Shown here: positions 1 to 9,327 of the stretch, piece by piece
Position numbering within the stretch: position 1 is the first letter of the stretch
Layout of the letters: each line of letters opens with the position of its first letter
NCBI RefSeq assembly: GCF_018394335.1
Contig: NZ_CP074572.1
Span: 1,488,001-1,552,000, forward strand
Length of the DNA stretch: 64,000 nt
From: Shewanella dokdonensis
GTDB taxonomy: Bacteria; Pseudomonadota; Gammaproteobacteria; Enterobacterales; Shewanellaceae
Reading direction: 5' to 3'
Translations under genes and position numbers: made by a program
Notes under the pieces: model-generated
Seen by the model: the letters and a program-made list of their open reading frames with translations, nothing else
Told to the model about the DNA's origin: nothing
Database searches by the model: none

Positions 1-477
1 ATCGTCAAACGGCGGAATAAACACCCGCCCCTGATTACGTGCCAGCGACATAGCATAATCATTGGCCTGATCAAATGACTGACCATATAGCACCACATTG
101 CCGCCGAGGCGACGCACCGCATCGACCTTAATGTCTGGCGTGGTTCCTGGCATGACAATTACGGCATCAATACCACGGCTAGCCGCCGACAGTGCCACCC
201 CTTGCGCATGATTACCGGCCGAAGCGCAAACCACACCACTTTTGGCTTCTTCCGCCGTCAGTTCGGCAATGCGGTTATAGGCACCGCGCAACTTAAATGA
301 ATGCACAGGTTGCAGATCTTCCCGCTTGAGATACACCTGGCAATCCAGTCGGGCGGACAGTTTTTTCAGCAGCGGCAAGGGTGTCACCTTGGCGACATCA
401 TAGACGCTAGAAAGTAGTATCCGTTGTAGATAATAGTTGGCCAGTGATAGCTGGGATTGGGACGCGAGCGCTAACAT
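1..477 (-). CDS. ilvA: Threonine ammonia-lyase, biosynthetic (N-terminal part; runs off the window)
   Basis: IlvA deaminates threonine to 2-oxobutanoate, the first committed step to isoleucine, in the cytoplasm with PLP. The first 159 codons are visible, beginning MLALASQSQ. They include the PLP-lysine segment KREDLQPVHSFKLRGAYN and the ASAGNHAQGVA loop, both typical of fold-type II PLP enzymes. The ATG lies one base after the ilvD stop (TGAGATG), so translation is probably coupled. It is the last visible gene of the ilvGMDA operon, downstream of the leader attenuator. The C-terminal regulatory ACT-like domain lies outside the window, so feedback inhibition by isoleucine is known for the family but not seen here. 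Confidence 0.96.
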   Translation of the reverse strand, partial: MLALASQSQLSLANYYLQRILLSSVYDVAKVTPLPLLKKLSARLDCQVYLKREDLQPVHSFKLRGAYNRIAELTAEEAKSGVVCASAGNHAQGVALSAASRGIDAVIVMPGTTPDIKVDAVRRLGGNVVLYGQSFDQANDYAMSLARNQGRVFIPPFDD

Positions 478-478
478 C

Positions 479-2334
479 TCAATCCTCCAGCATGGCGCGG
501 TTACGTACCGCACCTTTATCGGCACTGGTCGCCATCAACGCATAGGCTTTCAGCGCCATAGATACAGGGCGCACCCGTGCCAATGGTTTCCAAGCTAAAG
601 GCCCCTTGGCCTCCATCGCCGCCCGGCGAGCTGCCAGTACCTCATCACTGACCCGCAAAGAGATGCCGCGCGAAGGAATATCAATCGCGATAGTGTCGCC
701 ATCTTCGATTAACGCGATAGTGCCACCGGCGGCAGCTTCTGGAGAGACATGCCCGATTGACAAGCCAGACGTGCCGCCGGAGAAACGGCCATCAGTGATT
801 AACGCACATTGGGTTCCCAGCCCCATAGATTTCAGATAGCTAGTGGGATACAGCATCTCCTGCATGCCTGGGCCACCTTTGGGGCCTTCATAACGGATCA
901 CTACCACATCACCGGCAACCACCGCACCACCGAGGATGCCATCGACCGCGGCTTCCTGACTTTCAAATACGCGGGCCTTGCCACTGAATGTCAGATTCGA
1001 TGCGTCAACACCCGCAGTTTTCACAATGCAGCCATTTTCTGCGACATTCCCGAACAGCACCGCCAGACCACCTTCCTGACTAAAGGCATGCTCGCGATCT
1101 CGAATACAACCGGATTGACGGTTGGTATCCAGCTCCGGCCAGCGACAATCCTGGCTGAATGCAACTGTGGTAGGGATCCCGGCAGGGCCAGCACGATAAA
1201 ATTCCTTAACCTTGTCGCTGCGGGTTGCCATCACATCGTAATGTGCCAACACTGCTGCCAGCGTACCGTCTTCGGCTGCTACATGGTGTACATCCGTATG
1301 CAGCAGACCAGCACGCGCCAGCTCACCGAGAATGCCCATCACGCCACCAGCACGGTGCACATCTTCCATGTGATACAGCGGAGTCGATGGTGCCACTTTA
1401 CATAAATGTGGCACTTTACGGCTTAAGCGATCGATATCTTCCATGGTGAAATCAACGCCCGCCTCCTGCGCTGCGGCCAGCAAGTGCAGCACAGTGTTGG
1501 AGGAACCGCCCATGGCGATATCCAATGTCATGGCGTTTTCAAAGGCTTTGAAAGACGCGATATTACGTGGCAGCACACTGTCATCGTTGTCATAGTAATA
1601 ACGTTTTGCCAGCGCCATCACCCGCCGGCCGGCTTCCAGAAACAGTTCGCGGCGGTCAGCATGGGTTGCCACCAACGAACCATTGCCGGGCAGCGACAGT
1701 CCTAAGGCTTCGGTCAGACAGTTCATTGAGTTAGCCGTAAACATCCCAGAGCAGGAACCACAAGTTGGGCAAGCACTACGTTCAATCTGTTCACTGTCGG
1801 CATCTGACACACGTTTGTCCGCCGCAGCGACCATAGCATCAACCAAATCCAGCTTGATGATTTTGTCCGATAATTTGGTTTTACCGGCTTCCATTGGCCC
1901 ACCGGAAACAAACACCACAGGAATGTTCAAGCGCAATGCCGCCATCAGCATCCCGGGGTGATTTTGTCGCAGTTGGAGATGCACACCAAGGCATCGGCGC
2001 AGTGAGCATTCACCATATATTCGACACTGTCGGCAATCAGTTCACGCGACGGCAAGGAATACAACATGCCACCATGCCCCATCGCAATACCGTCATCGAC
2101 CGCAATGGTATTGAATTCTTTGGCGATCCCGCCAGCCGCTTCCACCGCGGAGGCCACCAGCGCCCCCATATCTTTCAGGTGCACATGGCCTGGTACAAAC
2201 TGGGTGAAGGAGTTGGCAATGGCAATAATCGGCTTGCCAAAATCTCCCTCTTTGACGCCGGTAGCGCGCCACAAAGCGCGGGCTCCCGCCATATTACGGC
2301 CTTCAGTACTGGTGGCGGATCTTAGTTTTGGCAT
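479..2334 (-). CDS. ilvD: Dihydroxy-acid dehydratase, with one apparent frameshift
   Basis: IlvD dehydrates 2,3-dihydroxy-isovalerate and -methylvalerate to the 2-oxo acids of valine and isoleucine synthesis, using an Fe-S cluster. The protein starts [20 protein letters not shown], matching the family N-terminus. The cluster cysteine motifs CISNCDK and [12 protein letters not shown] are both present. The reading frame breaks at 1952-1958, between KITPG and MLMAALRL: the coding strand reads CCCCGGGATG where one more base is needed. Adding one base gives 618 residues, about the usual length. The gene sits 47 bp after ilvM and 1 bp before ilvA. The break is at a C/G run and the rest is fully conserved, so I read it as a probable sequencing error. 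Confidence 0.93.
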
Positions 2335-2381
2335 TGCTCAATTCCTTTCTTCAATTCTGTAAATATTGCTGTTGTTCTGTT

Positions 2382-2639
2382 TTAACCGTTGATGGTGCAG
2401 GCCATCGACTGCTGGCCTTGCACCACACAAGTGCTAACGTCCATCAGCTTATCAAGCTGACGGCTGAGTAATTCGATGGCCTTGTCACTATCGACTGCCA
2501 TATCTAGCAGCAGCCGCTTGTCTTCCTGCTCCGACAAGCGCATGTCACACACCCGAAAACCACGATGGCGCGTTACCCGCAACACCCGTTCCAACACTTC
2601 GGGACGTTGCTCTAGGGTCAATACCAGATGATGGATCAT
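2382..2639 (-). CDS. ilvM: Acetolactate synthase II, small regulatory subunit
   Basis: This 85-residue protein is a single ACT domain, the regulatory and stabilising partner of the large subunit IlvG in acetohydroxyacid synthase II. The N-terminus [20 protein letters not shown] and the beta-alpha-beta pattern fit IlvM of enteric bacteria. The start overlaps the ilvG stop as ATGA, the usual arrangement for a tightly co-translated subunit pair. The length is normal for IlvM, which is much shorter than IlvN or IlvH. It shares the ilv leader attenuation with the rest of the operon. Confidence 0.93.
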   Translation of the reverse strand: MIHHLVLTLEQRPEVLERVLRVTRHRGFRVCDMRLSEQEDKRLLLDMAVDSDKAIELLSRQLDKLMDVSTCVVQGQQSMACTING

Positions 2640-4309
2640 TGCTGTATCTCCACTTCTTCAATCATGTCACTGTTGGAGGCACCCGGTGGTACCAACGGCC
2701 ATACGTTGAACTTATCGTCTATCTGCACATGTAACAGGAATGGGCCTTTGCTGGTCAGCATCTCTTCAAGTGCAGCGCTAACTTCTGCGGCTTTGCTAAT
2801 ACTGCGGCCAGGAATATCAAAAGCGGATGCTAGGGTAATAAAATCGGGGTTATCGGAAAGGTCGGTCTCGCTGTAACGCTCTTCAAAAAACAACTGCTGC
2901 CATTGTTTTACCATGCCCAGCTTCTGGTTATCCAACAACAGGATTTTCAGTGGCAGCCGGCGGCGTTTAATGGTGGTCAGTTCCTGCACGTTCATCATAA
3001 AGGAACCATCACCGCTAACAGCTACCACGGTCGCCCCCGGCCGTGCTACCTGTGCGCCCACCGCCGCCGGCAAGCCGAACCCCATAGTGCCAAAGCCGGC
3101 ACTGGACAGATGATCTTCCGGGCGACGAAACCACATATGCTGCGCCACCCACATCTGATGTTGACCAACATCGCAACTCACAACACTGTCCTCCGGCAAG
3201 CTATCAGCTAACTGCTTTAACAATGCTGGCGCATAAATCTGCGCGCCTGGACGGTCGTAACGCCAAGCGTACTGTAATTTCAAAGCAGCGACCTGTTGTT
3301 GCCAAGAAGAGATATCCTGAGTCAAGGTTAACGCTGGCAGCACATCACAAAGATCATCACTAATCGCCACATCGGGTTGCCGTAATTTGCCTTGTTCAGC
3401 AGCATCAATATCCAGATGGATCACCTTGGCGTGCGGGGCGAAAGTGTCGAGTTTGCCAGTCACCCGGTCATCAAAACGGGCCCCAACCACCAGCAACAAA
3501 TCCGCTTGTTGCACAGCATGGTTAGCCGCCTGATTACCGTGCATTCCTAACATACCAAGATAACCGGGAGCAGCATACGCCACCGCCCCTAACCCTTTTA
3601 AGGTGGCAACTGAGGGGATGCCTGTGCGCTGGCTCAACTCCCGCAGCGGTTCGACCGCCCCCGCCATACCAACACCACCACCAACGTATAACACGGGTTG
3701 TTTGGCCTGAGCCAACAGGGCATTAGCGGCTGAAATTGCAGCAATGTCTAGCGCTGGTTCGTCCGGTACCGCTTGCAATGGGGTTTTATATTCTAATTGG
3801 GCTAATTGGATATCTTTCGGAATATCCACCAATACTGGGCCGGGGCGACCGGAAGCGGCAATTTCGAAAGCATGATACAACGTAGGCACTAATTCATCGG
3901 CAGTAGCCACCATAAAACTGTGTTTGGTACAGGACAGACTCATGCCAAGCACATCCATCTCCTGAAACGCATCGGTACCAATCACCGGAGTGGCCACTTG
4001 CCCGGTAATCGCTACCAAGGGGATAGAATCCATCATGGCATCAGCTAACGCCGTAATCAGGTTAGTGGCACCGGGGCCAGATGTTGCAAAGCAAACGCCG
4101 GTTTTACCGCTGGAGCGGGCATAACCCACAGCAGCAAAGCCCGCCCCTTGCTCATGCCGACAAAGCAGATGCTCTACCGAACTGCCATAGAGTGCATCGT
4201 ATATCGGCATAATGGCGCCACCTGGGTAGCCGAATACTGTCGTTACACCGTGAGCTGCCAGTACCTTGATAACCGCCTGACTACCGCTGATTGTTTGCCC
4301 TTGTTCCAT
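2636..4309 (-). CDS. ilvG: Acetolactate synthase II, large catalytic subunit
   Basis: IlvG condenses pyruvate with pyruvate or 2-oxobutanoate, the first common step of valine, leucine and isoleucine synthesis, using thiamine diphosphate, Mg and FAD. The 557-residue protein has the N-terminal TPP half ([15 protein letters not shown] with HEQGAGFAA), the central FAD-binding domain, and the C-terminal TPP motif [12 protein letters not shown]. The ATG at 4309 ([13 protein letters not shown]) is chosen because the in-frame sequence further upstream runs through the attenuator hairpin and is not protein-like. Unlike E. coli K-12 ilvG, the frame is intact. It is the first structural gene after the ilvL leader. 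Confidence 0.95.
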   Translation of the reverse strand: MEQGQTISGSQAVIKVLAAHGVTTVFGYPGGAIMPIYDALYGSSVEHLLCRHEQGAGFAAVGYARSSGKTGVCFATSGPGATNLITALADAMMDSIPLVAITGQVATPVIGTDAFQEMDVLGMSLSCTKHSFMVATADELVPTLYHAFEIAASGRPGPVLVDIPKDIQLAQLEYKTPLQAVPDEPALDIAAISAANALLAQAKQPVLYVGGGVGMAGAVEPLRELSQRTGIPSVATLKGLGAVAYAAPGYLGMLGMHGNQAANHAVQQADLLLVVGARFDDRVTGKLDTFAPHAKVIHLDIDAAEQGKLRQPDVAISDDLCDVLPALTLTQDISSWQQQVAALKLQYAWRYDRPGAQIYAPALLKQLADSLPEDSVVSCDVGQHQMWVAQHMWFRRPEDHLSSAGFGTMGFGLPAAVGAQVARPGATVVAVSGDGSFMMNVQELTTIKRRRLPLKILLLDNQKLGMVKQWQQLFFEERYSETDLSDNPDFITLASAFDIPGRSISKAAEVSAALEEMLTSKGPFLLHVQIDDKFNVWPLVPPGASNSDMIEEVEIQQ

Positions 4310-4350
4310 CGCTGTTGTTACCTGTTGTTGGCTTGAACATGCCCCAAAAC

Positions 4351-4380
4351 GAAAAAACCCCCGATCCTTACGGAGCGGGG
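4351..4380 (-). terminator. ilv operon attenuator (Rho-independent terminator)
   Basis: On the minus strand a hairpin with a five-pair CCCCG/CGGGG base, one mismatch, three further pairs and a four-base loop is followed by six T. It lies between the ilvL leader stop (4401) and the ilvG start (4309). This is the classical position for ribosome-mediated attenuation of an ilv operon. Confidence 0.88.
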
Positions 4381-4400
4381 TTCGACTGCGACCAGTTGGT

Positions 4401-4493
4401 CTAACTTCGTGCCGAGCGCCACCCCCGCTGTGATCCAATAATAATCACTACGGTAATAATCACGAGGAGGAGCTTGGCGCTAATGTTAGTCAT
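4401..4493 (-). CDS. ilvL: ilv operon leader peptide
   Basis: This 30-codon ORF begins MTNISAK and continues [12 protein letters not shown], twelve residues of which eleven are Leu, Val or Ile. It ends at TAG just upstream of the attenuator hairpin. In E. coli the ilvL peptide has the same kind of run. Ribosome stalling there when charged Ile-, Val- or Leu-tRNA is short prevents terminator formation and lets transcription reach ilvG. The run here uses ATT for all five Ile, GTG/GTA for Val and CTC for Leu. The position, composition and adjacent terminator together make the call strong even though the peptide is short. Confidence 0.9.
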   Translation of the reverse strand: MTNISAKLLLVIITVVIIIGSQRGWRSARS

Positions 4494-4667
4494 CTTTGGT
4501 GACAGTTTCCTATTGCTATCAAATTCGGTTGTTCGTCGCAGTTTTACATTTCATTGACAGGCGGCGAACAGTTATTAAGCAATACCACAAAGACTTTGCG
4601 AAACACAACAAATAATTTCTCAATATTTGATTTATTGTGGTTAACAACCAGGCCCCAGCCCGTGAAC

Positions 4668-4698
4668 AAAAAAGGGTTTCCGTACGCGGAAACCCTTT
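4668..4698 (-). terminator. Rho-independent terminator after ilvC
   Basis: A perfect 12-bp stem, AAAGGGTTTCCG with its complement around a TACG loop (4671-4698), is followed on the minus strand by a run of six T. It lies 10 bp past the ilvC stop. Confidence 0.9.
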
Positions 4699-4708
4699 GA
4701 CCTGTGCG

Positions 4709-6190
4709 TTAAGATGCCAGATTAATCCGTTTCATTTCAGTCATATAACCACGCAACTCTTCACCGATATATTCCACATCAGTATTGCGGATGGCGTAAT
4801 TCACTTCGATCAGGCGCATATTGTCAACGGCATTGTCATCGGCTTTCAAACCACCACCCACCCATTGTGGATCGAGGCTATTAACATAGCGACGTAACAG
4901 TGGCAACGCTGCATGGTTAAACAGATAGCAGCCGTACTCAGCAGTATCGGAGATCACCACGTTCATTTCATACAGACGCTTACGAGCGATGGTGTTAGCG
5001 ATCAGCGGGGTTTCGTGCAGTGATTCATAATAGGCAGATTCATCGATGATGCCTGAGGAAACCATGGTATCGAAGGCCAATTCAACCCCGGCTTTGATCA
5101 TCGCAATCAAGAAGATGCCTTTGTCGAAATAGGTCTGCTCTTCGATAAACTCGTCGCATTCCGGTGCCTGTTCAAAGCCTGTCGAATTGGTTTCTTCACG
5201 CCATTTCAGCAAATTAGCATCGCCATTGGCCCAGTCTTCCATCATCACCCGCGAGAACTCACCACTGATGATGTCATCCATATGTTTCTGGAACAGCGGC
5301 GTCAGCATGGTTTTCAGCTCTTCCGAAATTTCATAAGCTTTGATCTTGGCCGGATTAGACAGACGATCCATCATGTTGGTGATACCGCCGTGTTTCAGTG
5401 CTTCGGTGATCACTTCATAACCCTTCTGGATCAGTTTGGCGGCATATCCTGGTTCAATACCGTCATCCAGCATTTTTTCATAGCCCAGAATGGCGCCTGT
5501 CTGCAACATACCGCACAGGATAGTTTGCTCGCCCATCAGATCGGATTTCACTTCTGCGATGAAAGATGACTGCAACACCCCGGCACGGTCGCCACCAGTG
5601 GCGCTGGCATAGGCTTTCGCGATTTCCAAACCATCGCCGTTGGGATCATTTTCAGGGTGCACGGCAATCAGGGTTGGCACCCCAAACCCGCGCTTGTATT
5701 CTTCACGCACTTCAGTGCCTGGACACTTAGGCGCCACCATCACCACGGTGATATCTGGGCGAACTTTCATGCCCTCTTCCACAATGTTGAAACCGTGGGA
5801 ATAAGACAACACCGCGCCTTGTTTCATCAGCGGCATAATGGTGTTTACCACTTTGCTGTGCTGTTTGTCTGGCGTCAGGTTCAGCACCATATCGGCACTA
5901 GGGATCAGCTCTTCAAAAGTGCCAACTTTAAAGCCGTTGTCACTGGCGCGTTTAAAGGATGCACGTTTTTCGGCAATGGCTTCTGGACGCAAGGCATAAG
6001 CGATCTTCAGGCCTGAATCACGCATGTTAAGCCCTTGGTTGAGCCCTTGAGCACCGCAACCAAGAATGACAATATTCCAGTCCTTAATATATTCACAGCC
6101 GTTAACAAATTCACTGCGGTCCATAAAACGACACTGGCCCAGTTGTGCCAACTGCTCACGCAGACTCAGTGTATTGAAATAATTTGCCAT
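4709..6190 (-). CDS. ilvC: Ketol-acid reductoisomerase (NADP+), class II
   Basis: IlvC isomerises and reduces acetolactate and acetohydroxybutyrate to the dihydroxy acids used by IlvD. The 493-residue length marks the long class II enzyme of gammaproteobacteria, with a duplicated C-terminal knotted domain. The dinucleotide-binding motif [10 protein letters not shown] is near residue 50 and the conserved [18 protein letters not shown] segment is clear. The start [18 protein letters not shown] matches the family and has an AGGTGA ribosome site 5 nt upstream, so an upstream in-frame GTG is not used. It is transcribed away from ilvY across a shared regulatory region, as in E. coli where IlvY with acetolactate activates ilvC. 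Confidence 0.97.
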   Translation of the reverse strand: MANYFNTLSLREQLAQLGQCRFMDRSEFVNGCEYIKDWNIVILGCGAQGLNQGLNMRDSGLKIAYALRPEAIAEKRASFKRASDNGFKVGTFEELIPSADMVLNLTPDKQHSKVVNTIMPLMKQGAVLSYSHGFNIVEEGMKVRPDITVVMVAPKCPGTEVREEYKRGFGVPTLIAVHPENDPNGDGLEIAKAYASATGGDRAGVLQSSFIAEVKSDLMGEQTILCGMLQTGAILGYEKMLDDGIEPGYAAKLIQKGYEVITEALKHGGITNMMDRLSNPAKIKAYEISEELKTMLTPLFQKHMDDIISGEFSRVMMEDWANGDANLLKWREETNSTGFEQAPECDEFIEEQTYFDKGIFLIAMIKAGVELAFDTMVSSGIIDESAYYESLHETPLIANTIARKRLYEMNVVISDTAEYGCYLFNHAALPLLRRYVNSLDPQWVGGGLKADDNAVDNMRLIEVNYAIRNTDVEYIGEELRGYMTEMKRINLAS

Positions 6191-6306
6191 TTTGGTCACC
6201 TGTATTCACAAATATCTGCCATGTTGCGTCCCCCAAGGAAGCAACTATGGTGTTCACTATAGCTCAGGATAATGATTGCTTGAAATGATATATTCGGCAT
6301 ACTACG

Positions 6307-6321
6307 TTGCATATATTGCAA
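6307..6321. promoter_or_regulatory. Probable IlvY operator in the ilvC-ilvY divergent region
   Basis: The palindrome TTGC-N7-GCAA contains the T-N11-A core typical of LysR-type regulators. It lies 117 bp upstream of ilvC and 33 bp upstream of ilvY. A weaker half-site (TTGC near 6276) lies closer to ilvC. Binding by IlvY is inferred from position and symmetry. Confidence 0.7.
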
Positions 6322-6353
6322 TATTTTGAATAAAAAAACGCCGGAGTTTTCCC

Positions 6354-7226
6354 TTGGATATTCGGGTATTAAAAGTCTACCTTGATTTGTGTGACACCCT
6401 GCATTTTGGTCGCACGGCCGCCAATACACACATCAGTCCATCAGCCCTCAGCCGGATGTTACAACGGTTAGAACAAGACGTTGGCAGCAAACTGCTGGAG
6501 CGAGATAACCGTAGTGTCAAGCTGACACATGCGGGCAAAGCATTTCGTCGCTTTGCTGAAGAAACGCTTGGTCAGTGGCAAACATTAAAACGCGAGTTAG
6601 ACACTGAGCAGCACCTGCTGCGGGGCACCTTGCAGCTTTATTGCTCGGTAACTGCGGCTTACAGCCACCTACCGGCGTTATTAGATCGCTTTCGGCGAGT
6701 ACAGCCACTGGTCGATATCAGCCTGACCACTGGGGACGCGGCCGATGCCATGAAAAAAGTACAGAGTCAGCAAACCGATATTGCCATTGCTGCACTGCAA
6801 GATGACTTTACCGACAAACTACACTTTGCGCCTATCGGTAAGGTAGCGCTCTCGGTCATCGCGCCAGCCGTTCACAGTCAGGTTCATTCACTGATTAACC
6901 AGACGCCAATCCCTTGGGACAAACTACCTTATATTGTGCCGGATCATGGCCCCGGCCGTTTACGGATGGAACGTTGGTTTAAGGCGATGAATATTCACGC
7001 CAATATCTATGCTCAGGTGCGTGGACACGAGGCGATAGTGCCTATGGTGGCATTAGGCTGTGGTGTCAGCATCACCCCGAATGTGGTGGTCAATAACAGC
7101 CCGATGATGGACCGGATCCAAGTATTGCAATCACCGCAGCCGATATTGCCATTTGAATTAGGCTGCTGTTGTTTGCAAAAACGCCTGCAAGATCCGTTGA
7201 TCAATGCGTTTTTAGCCGTCATTTAA
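6354..7226 (+). CDS. ilvY: LysR-family activator of ilvC
   Basis: This 290-residue LysR-type regulator has an N-terminal helix-turn-helix (residues 1-60: LDLCDTLHFGRTAANTHISPSALSRML) and a periplasmic-binding-protein-like effector domain. The segments YCSVTAAYSHLP, LTTGDAADAM and GHEAIVPMVALGCGVS match IlvY. In E. coli IlvY binds acetolactate or acetohydroxybutyrate and activates ilvC. The start is a TTG preceded by GGAG with 7-nt spacing; no better ATG is in frame. Its stop codon overlaps that of the convergent neighbour in a TTAA tetramer. Confidence 0.94.
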   Translation: MDIRVLKVYLDLCDTLHFGRTAANTHISPSALSRMLQRLEQDVGSKLLERDNRSVKLTHAGKAFRRFAEETLGQWQTLKRELDTEQHLLRGTLQLYCSVTAAYSHLPALLDRFRRVQPLVDISLTTGDAADAMKKVQSQQTDIAIAALQDDFTDKLHFAPIGKVALSVIAPAVHSQVHSLINQTPIPWDKLPYIVPDHGPGRLRMERWFKAMNIHANIYAQVRGHEAIVPMVALGCGVSITPNVVVNNSPMMDRIQVLQSPQPILPFELGCCCLQKRLQDPLINAFLAVI

Positions 7227-8557
7227 GCGGTCGGTTCACTCTTGTCTTTTGCTAGTGCCTCGGTGTCAATCGGAGCTAAGCGGGTTACCAAGAGTTGGTC
7301 GACTTTATAGGCATCGATATCTACCACTTCAAATTTGTAGCCGGCAAAATTGACGAAATCCGTGCGTTTAGGGATCTTCCGCAACATGTACATCATGAAT
7401 CCGGCCACGGTTTCATAATTCTGACTTTGAGGAAATTCTTCAATTTCAAAGGCTCGCATGATGTCGTTAATTGGCGTGACACCGTCCACCAGCCAGGAAT
7501 TGGCATCACGAGCGACTATTTGCTCTTCACTTTCATGCAACGACCAGGCGCCCATGACCGCACTTTGTAGGTCGTTGGACGTGACCATCCCCACCACCAA
7601 GGCATACTCGTTCATCACCACGGCAAAATCTGCCCGTTGCTGCCGGAAGTATTCCATCGCCTCAGACAGACTCAAGGTATCAGGCACTATCACACAGTTA
7701 CGCACCAGTGACGCATCGTGCAGATCTATCTTGCGCCCATTGATCACCCGCACCAGTAGCTCTTTGGCATCGACATAACCCTTAATGCTGTCTAGCTGCC
7801 CATCACACACCAAAAATTTACTATAAGGATCATTGCCAATTTTAGCTTTGATCTCATCTTCGGTATCTTGCAGGAGGAAATACACCAGACTTTCACGTGC
7901 GGTCATTGCCGAGGTCACGCTGACCGACTGCATTTCAAACACATTTTCAATCATCTGTTGTTCGTCTTTATCCAACACGCCAGCTTCTGCCCCGGCATCC
8001 ATGATGGCGTAAATGTCATCGGAGGTGATTTCATCGTTGCGGGTGGTAGGAATACGCAAACCACGGAAGACAAAGTTAGCCAAGCCATTGAACAACCATA
8101 CAAAAGGCCTTAACAGCTTGATGCATATCACCATAGGCCCCACCAGCACTACCGCGACTTTTTCCGGCACTGCCATTGCAACCCGTTTGGGCATCAAGTC
8201 AGCTAACAGAATAAACATGCTGGTGACCATCACAAATGACAGCACAAAACTCACTTTACTCAACCAGGGTTCAGGTAATAAGGATGACAACACCGAGGTG
8301 AAATAAGGAGTAAACGCCGATTCACCCACAATACCGCCCATGATTGCCACAGCGTTAAGCCCTATCTGCACGACGGTAAAAAAGCTGCCGGGGGTGGTTT
8401 GCAATGTCAGCACTTTTTCTGCCCGCAGGTCACCTTCGTCGATCATTTGCCGCAGGCGAATTTTTCGAGAGGCGGCCAGCGCAATCTCCGACATAGAAAA
8501 GAAACAGCTGATGGCGATCAGGCACAATACGATAACCATATTTTCAAATACACTCAT
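7223..8557 (-). CDS. paeA: CNNM/CorC-family CBS-domain membrane exporter, PaeA (YtfL) type
   Basis: This is an inner-membrane protein of 444 residues. An N-terminal DUF21 domain (residues 1-190, about four membrane segments, starting MSVFENMVIVLCLIAISCFF) is followed by a pair of CBS domains and a C-terminal CorC/HlyC domain. The motif GFMMYMLRKIPKRTDFVNFAGYKFEVVDID falls in the last of these. Its best remembered match is E. coli YtfL, now PaeA, reported to export cadaverine and putrescine. A polyamine role is therefore likely but inferred. A fold-III decarboxylase lies about 4 kb away, which may be coincidence. The ATG at 8557 is chosen over an upstream in-frame start because it begins the conserved membrane segment. 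Confidence 0.88.
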   Translation of the reverse strand: MSVFENMVIVLCLIAISCFFSMSEIALAASRKIRLRQMIDEGDLRAEKVLTLQTTPGSFFTVVQIGLNAVAIMGGIVGESAFTPYFTSVLSSLLPEPWLSKVSFVLSFVMVTSMFILLADLMPKRVAMAVPEKVAVVLVGPMVICIKLLRPFVWLFNGLANFVFRGLRIPTTRNDEITSDDIYAIMDAGAEAGVLDKDEQQMIENVFEMQSVSVTSAMTARESLVYFLLQDTEDEIKAKIGNDPYSKFLVCDGQLDSIKGYVDAKELLVRVINGRKIDLHDASLVRNCVIVPDTLSLSEAMEYFRQQRADFAVVMNEYALVVGMVTSNDLQSAVMGAWSLHESEEQIVARDANSWLVDGVTPINDIMRAFEIEEFPQSQNYETVAGFMMYMLRKIPKRTDFVNFAGYKFEVVDIDAYKVDQLLVTRLAPIDTEALAKDKSEPTA

Positions 8558-8858
8558 AACACACCTAAGGCACTCACGACACGGCACCATTCACCAAACA
8601 CAGTGCAATCGCTGACAGATAGAAATTGGAATGCTGCCACAGCAGCGCCGTTGATGAACCAGCCAGCCAACGGTAATGGAGGACACTCCGGGAAGATAAC
8701 CGCCTATATTATAACCGCTTTTTAACTATTTGGGCAGTCATCCAATAAACCTCACTAGGGTAACCGTGTTTAATGAAGCCGATGTGAACTTATTTATGCG
8801 GGAAAAACCTGGGGCCTGCCCGTCACCATGATGAGTGTTGATGACGGGCAGTGGTAAT
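8558..8858. other. Intergenic region with one possible terminator
   Basis: This 301-bp gap has no convincing gene. It should hold the promoter of the CBS-domain gene. At 8816-8851 there is a 10-bp perfect stem (CTGCCCGTCA) with a 16-nt loop. On the minus strand it is followed, after about ten bases, by five T, so it may end the small periplasmic gene upstream of it. Confidence 0.5.
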
Positions 8859-9098
8859 TTATTGATATTTTTGCAAGGATTTAACCTGTTGATAGCCCAT
8901 TTCATTGAGCTGGTCATTGACGCAGTCCAGCAGATAATCCTGCAGCTCAGCTTTGCTGACTTCATCTTCCGTTGCCATTTGTCGGCAAACCTGAACCAAT
9001 TCCTTAATATCCGCTACTGATGCCTGCGGCAATGGCTCATCGTCTGCCATAACCACAAAGGTAACCAACATTGCCGCTAGCAGCGCCAACGCTTTCAT
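8859..9098 (-). CDS. Small periplasmic protein of unknown function
   Basis: This is a 79-residue protein with a clear N-terminal signal peptide (MKALALLAAMLVTFVVMA, probable cleavage before DDEPLP). The mature part is short, acidic and helical, about 60 residues with two cysteines (in LVQVCRQMATEDE and YLLDCVNDQLNEM) that could form a disulfide. A strong AAGGAG ribosome site 5 nt before the ATG fixes the start. I do not recognise the family. It stands alone, upstream of and divergent from comM. The signal peptide and ribosome site make it a real gene; no function can be inferred. Confidence 0.8.
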   Translation of the reverse strand: MKALALLAAMLVTFVVMADDEPLPQASVADIKELVQVCRQMATEDEVSKAELQDYLLDCVNDQLNEMGYQQVKSLQKYQ

Positions 9099-9327
9099 TT
9101 TTACTCTCCTTGCAAGCTTATGATCGTCTCGGCAATAACACCGACACCTTAAAATCGCGCACAATCTAGCACCAAGCCTTACGCTTTGATAATGAATTAT
9201 TTTTGCCGTTGCCGTGACTGAATTTATCCAAATCATCACCGACGATTCACTCGGCTATTACCGTTGATTTACTGCTAAACTCAAAAGCTGACTGGATTTT
9301 TTACGACCAGAGACAAAAGGATTTGCC

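Noticed and set aside
479..2334. ilvD (and likewise aceE, purH, coaE and others) as pseudogenes
   Set aside because: Each has one or two single-base breaks, mostly in homopolymers, with everything else conserved and several of the genes essential. Sequencing error is the simpler reading.
4310..4438. N-terminal extension of ilvG by 43 codons
   Set aside because: It would run through the attenuator hairpin and overlap the ilvL region in another frame; the conserved protein starts at MEQGQTISG.
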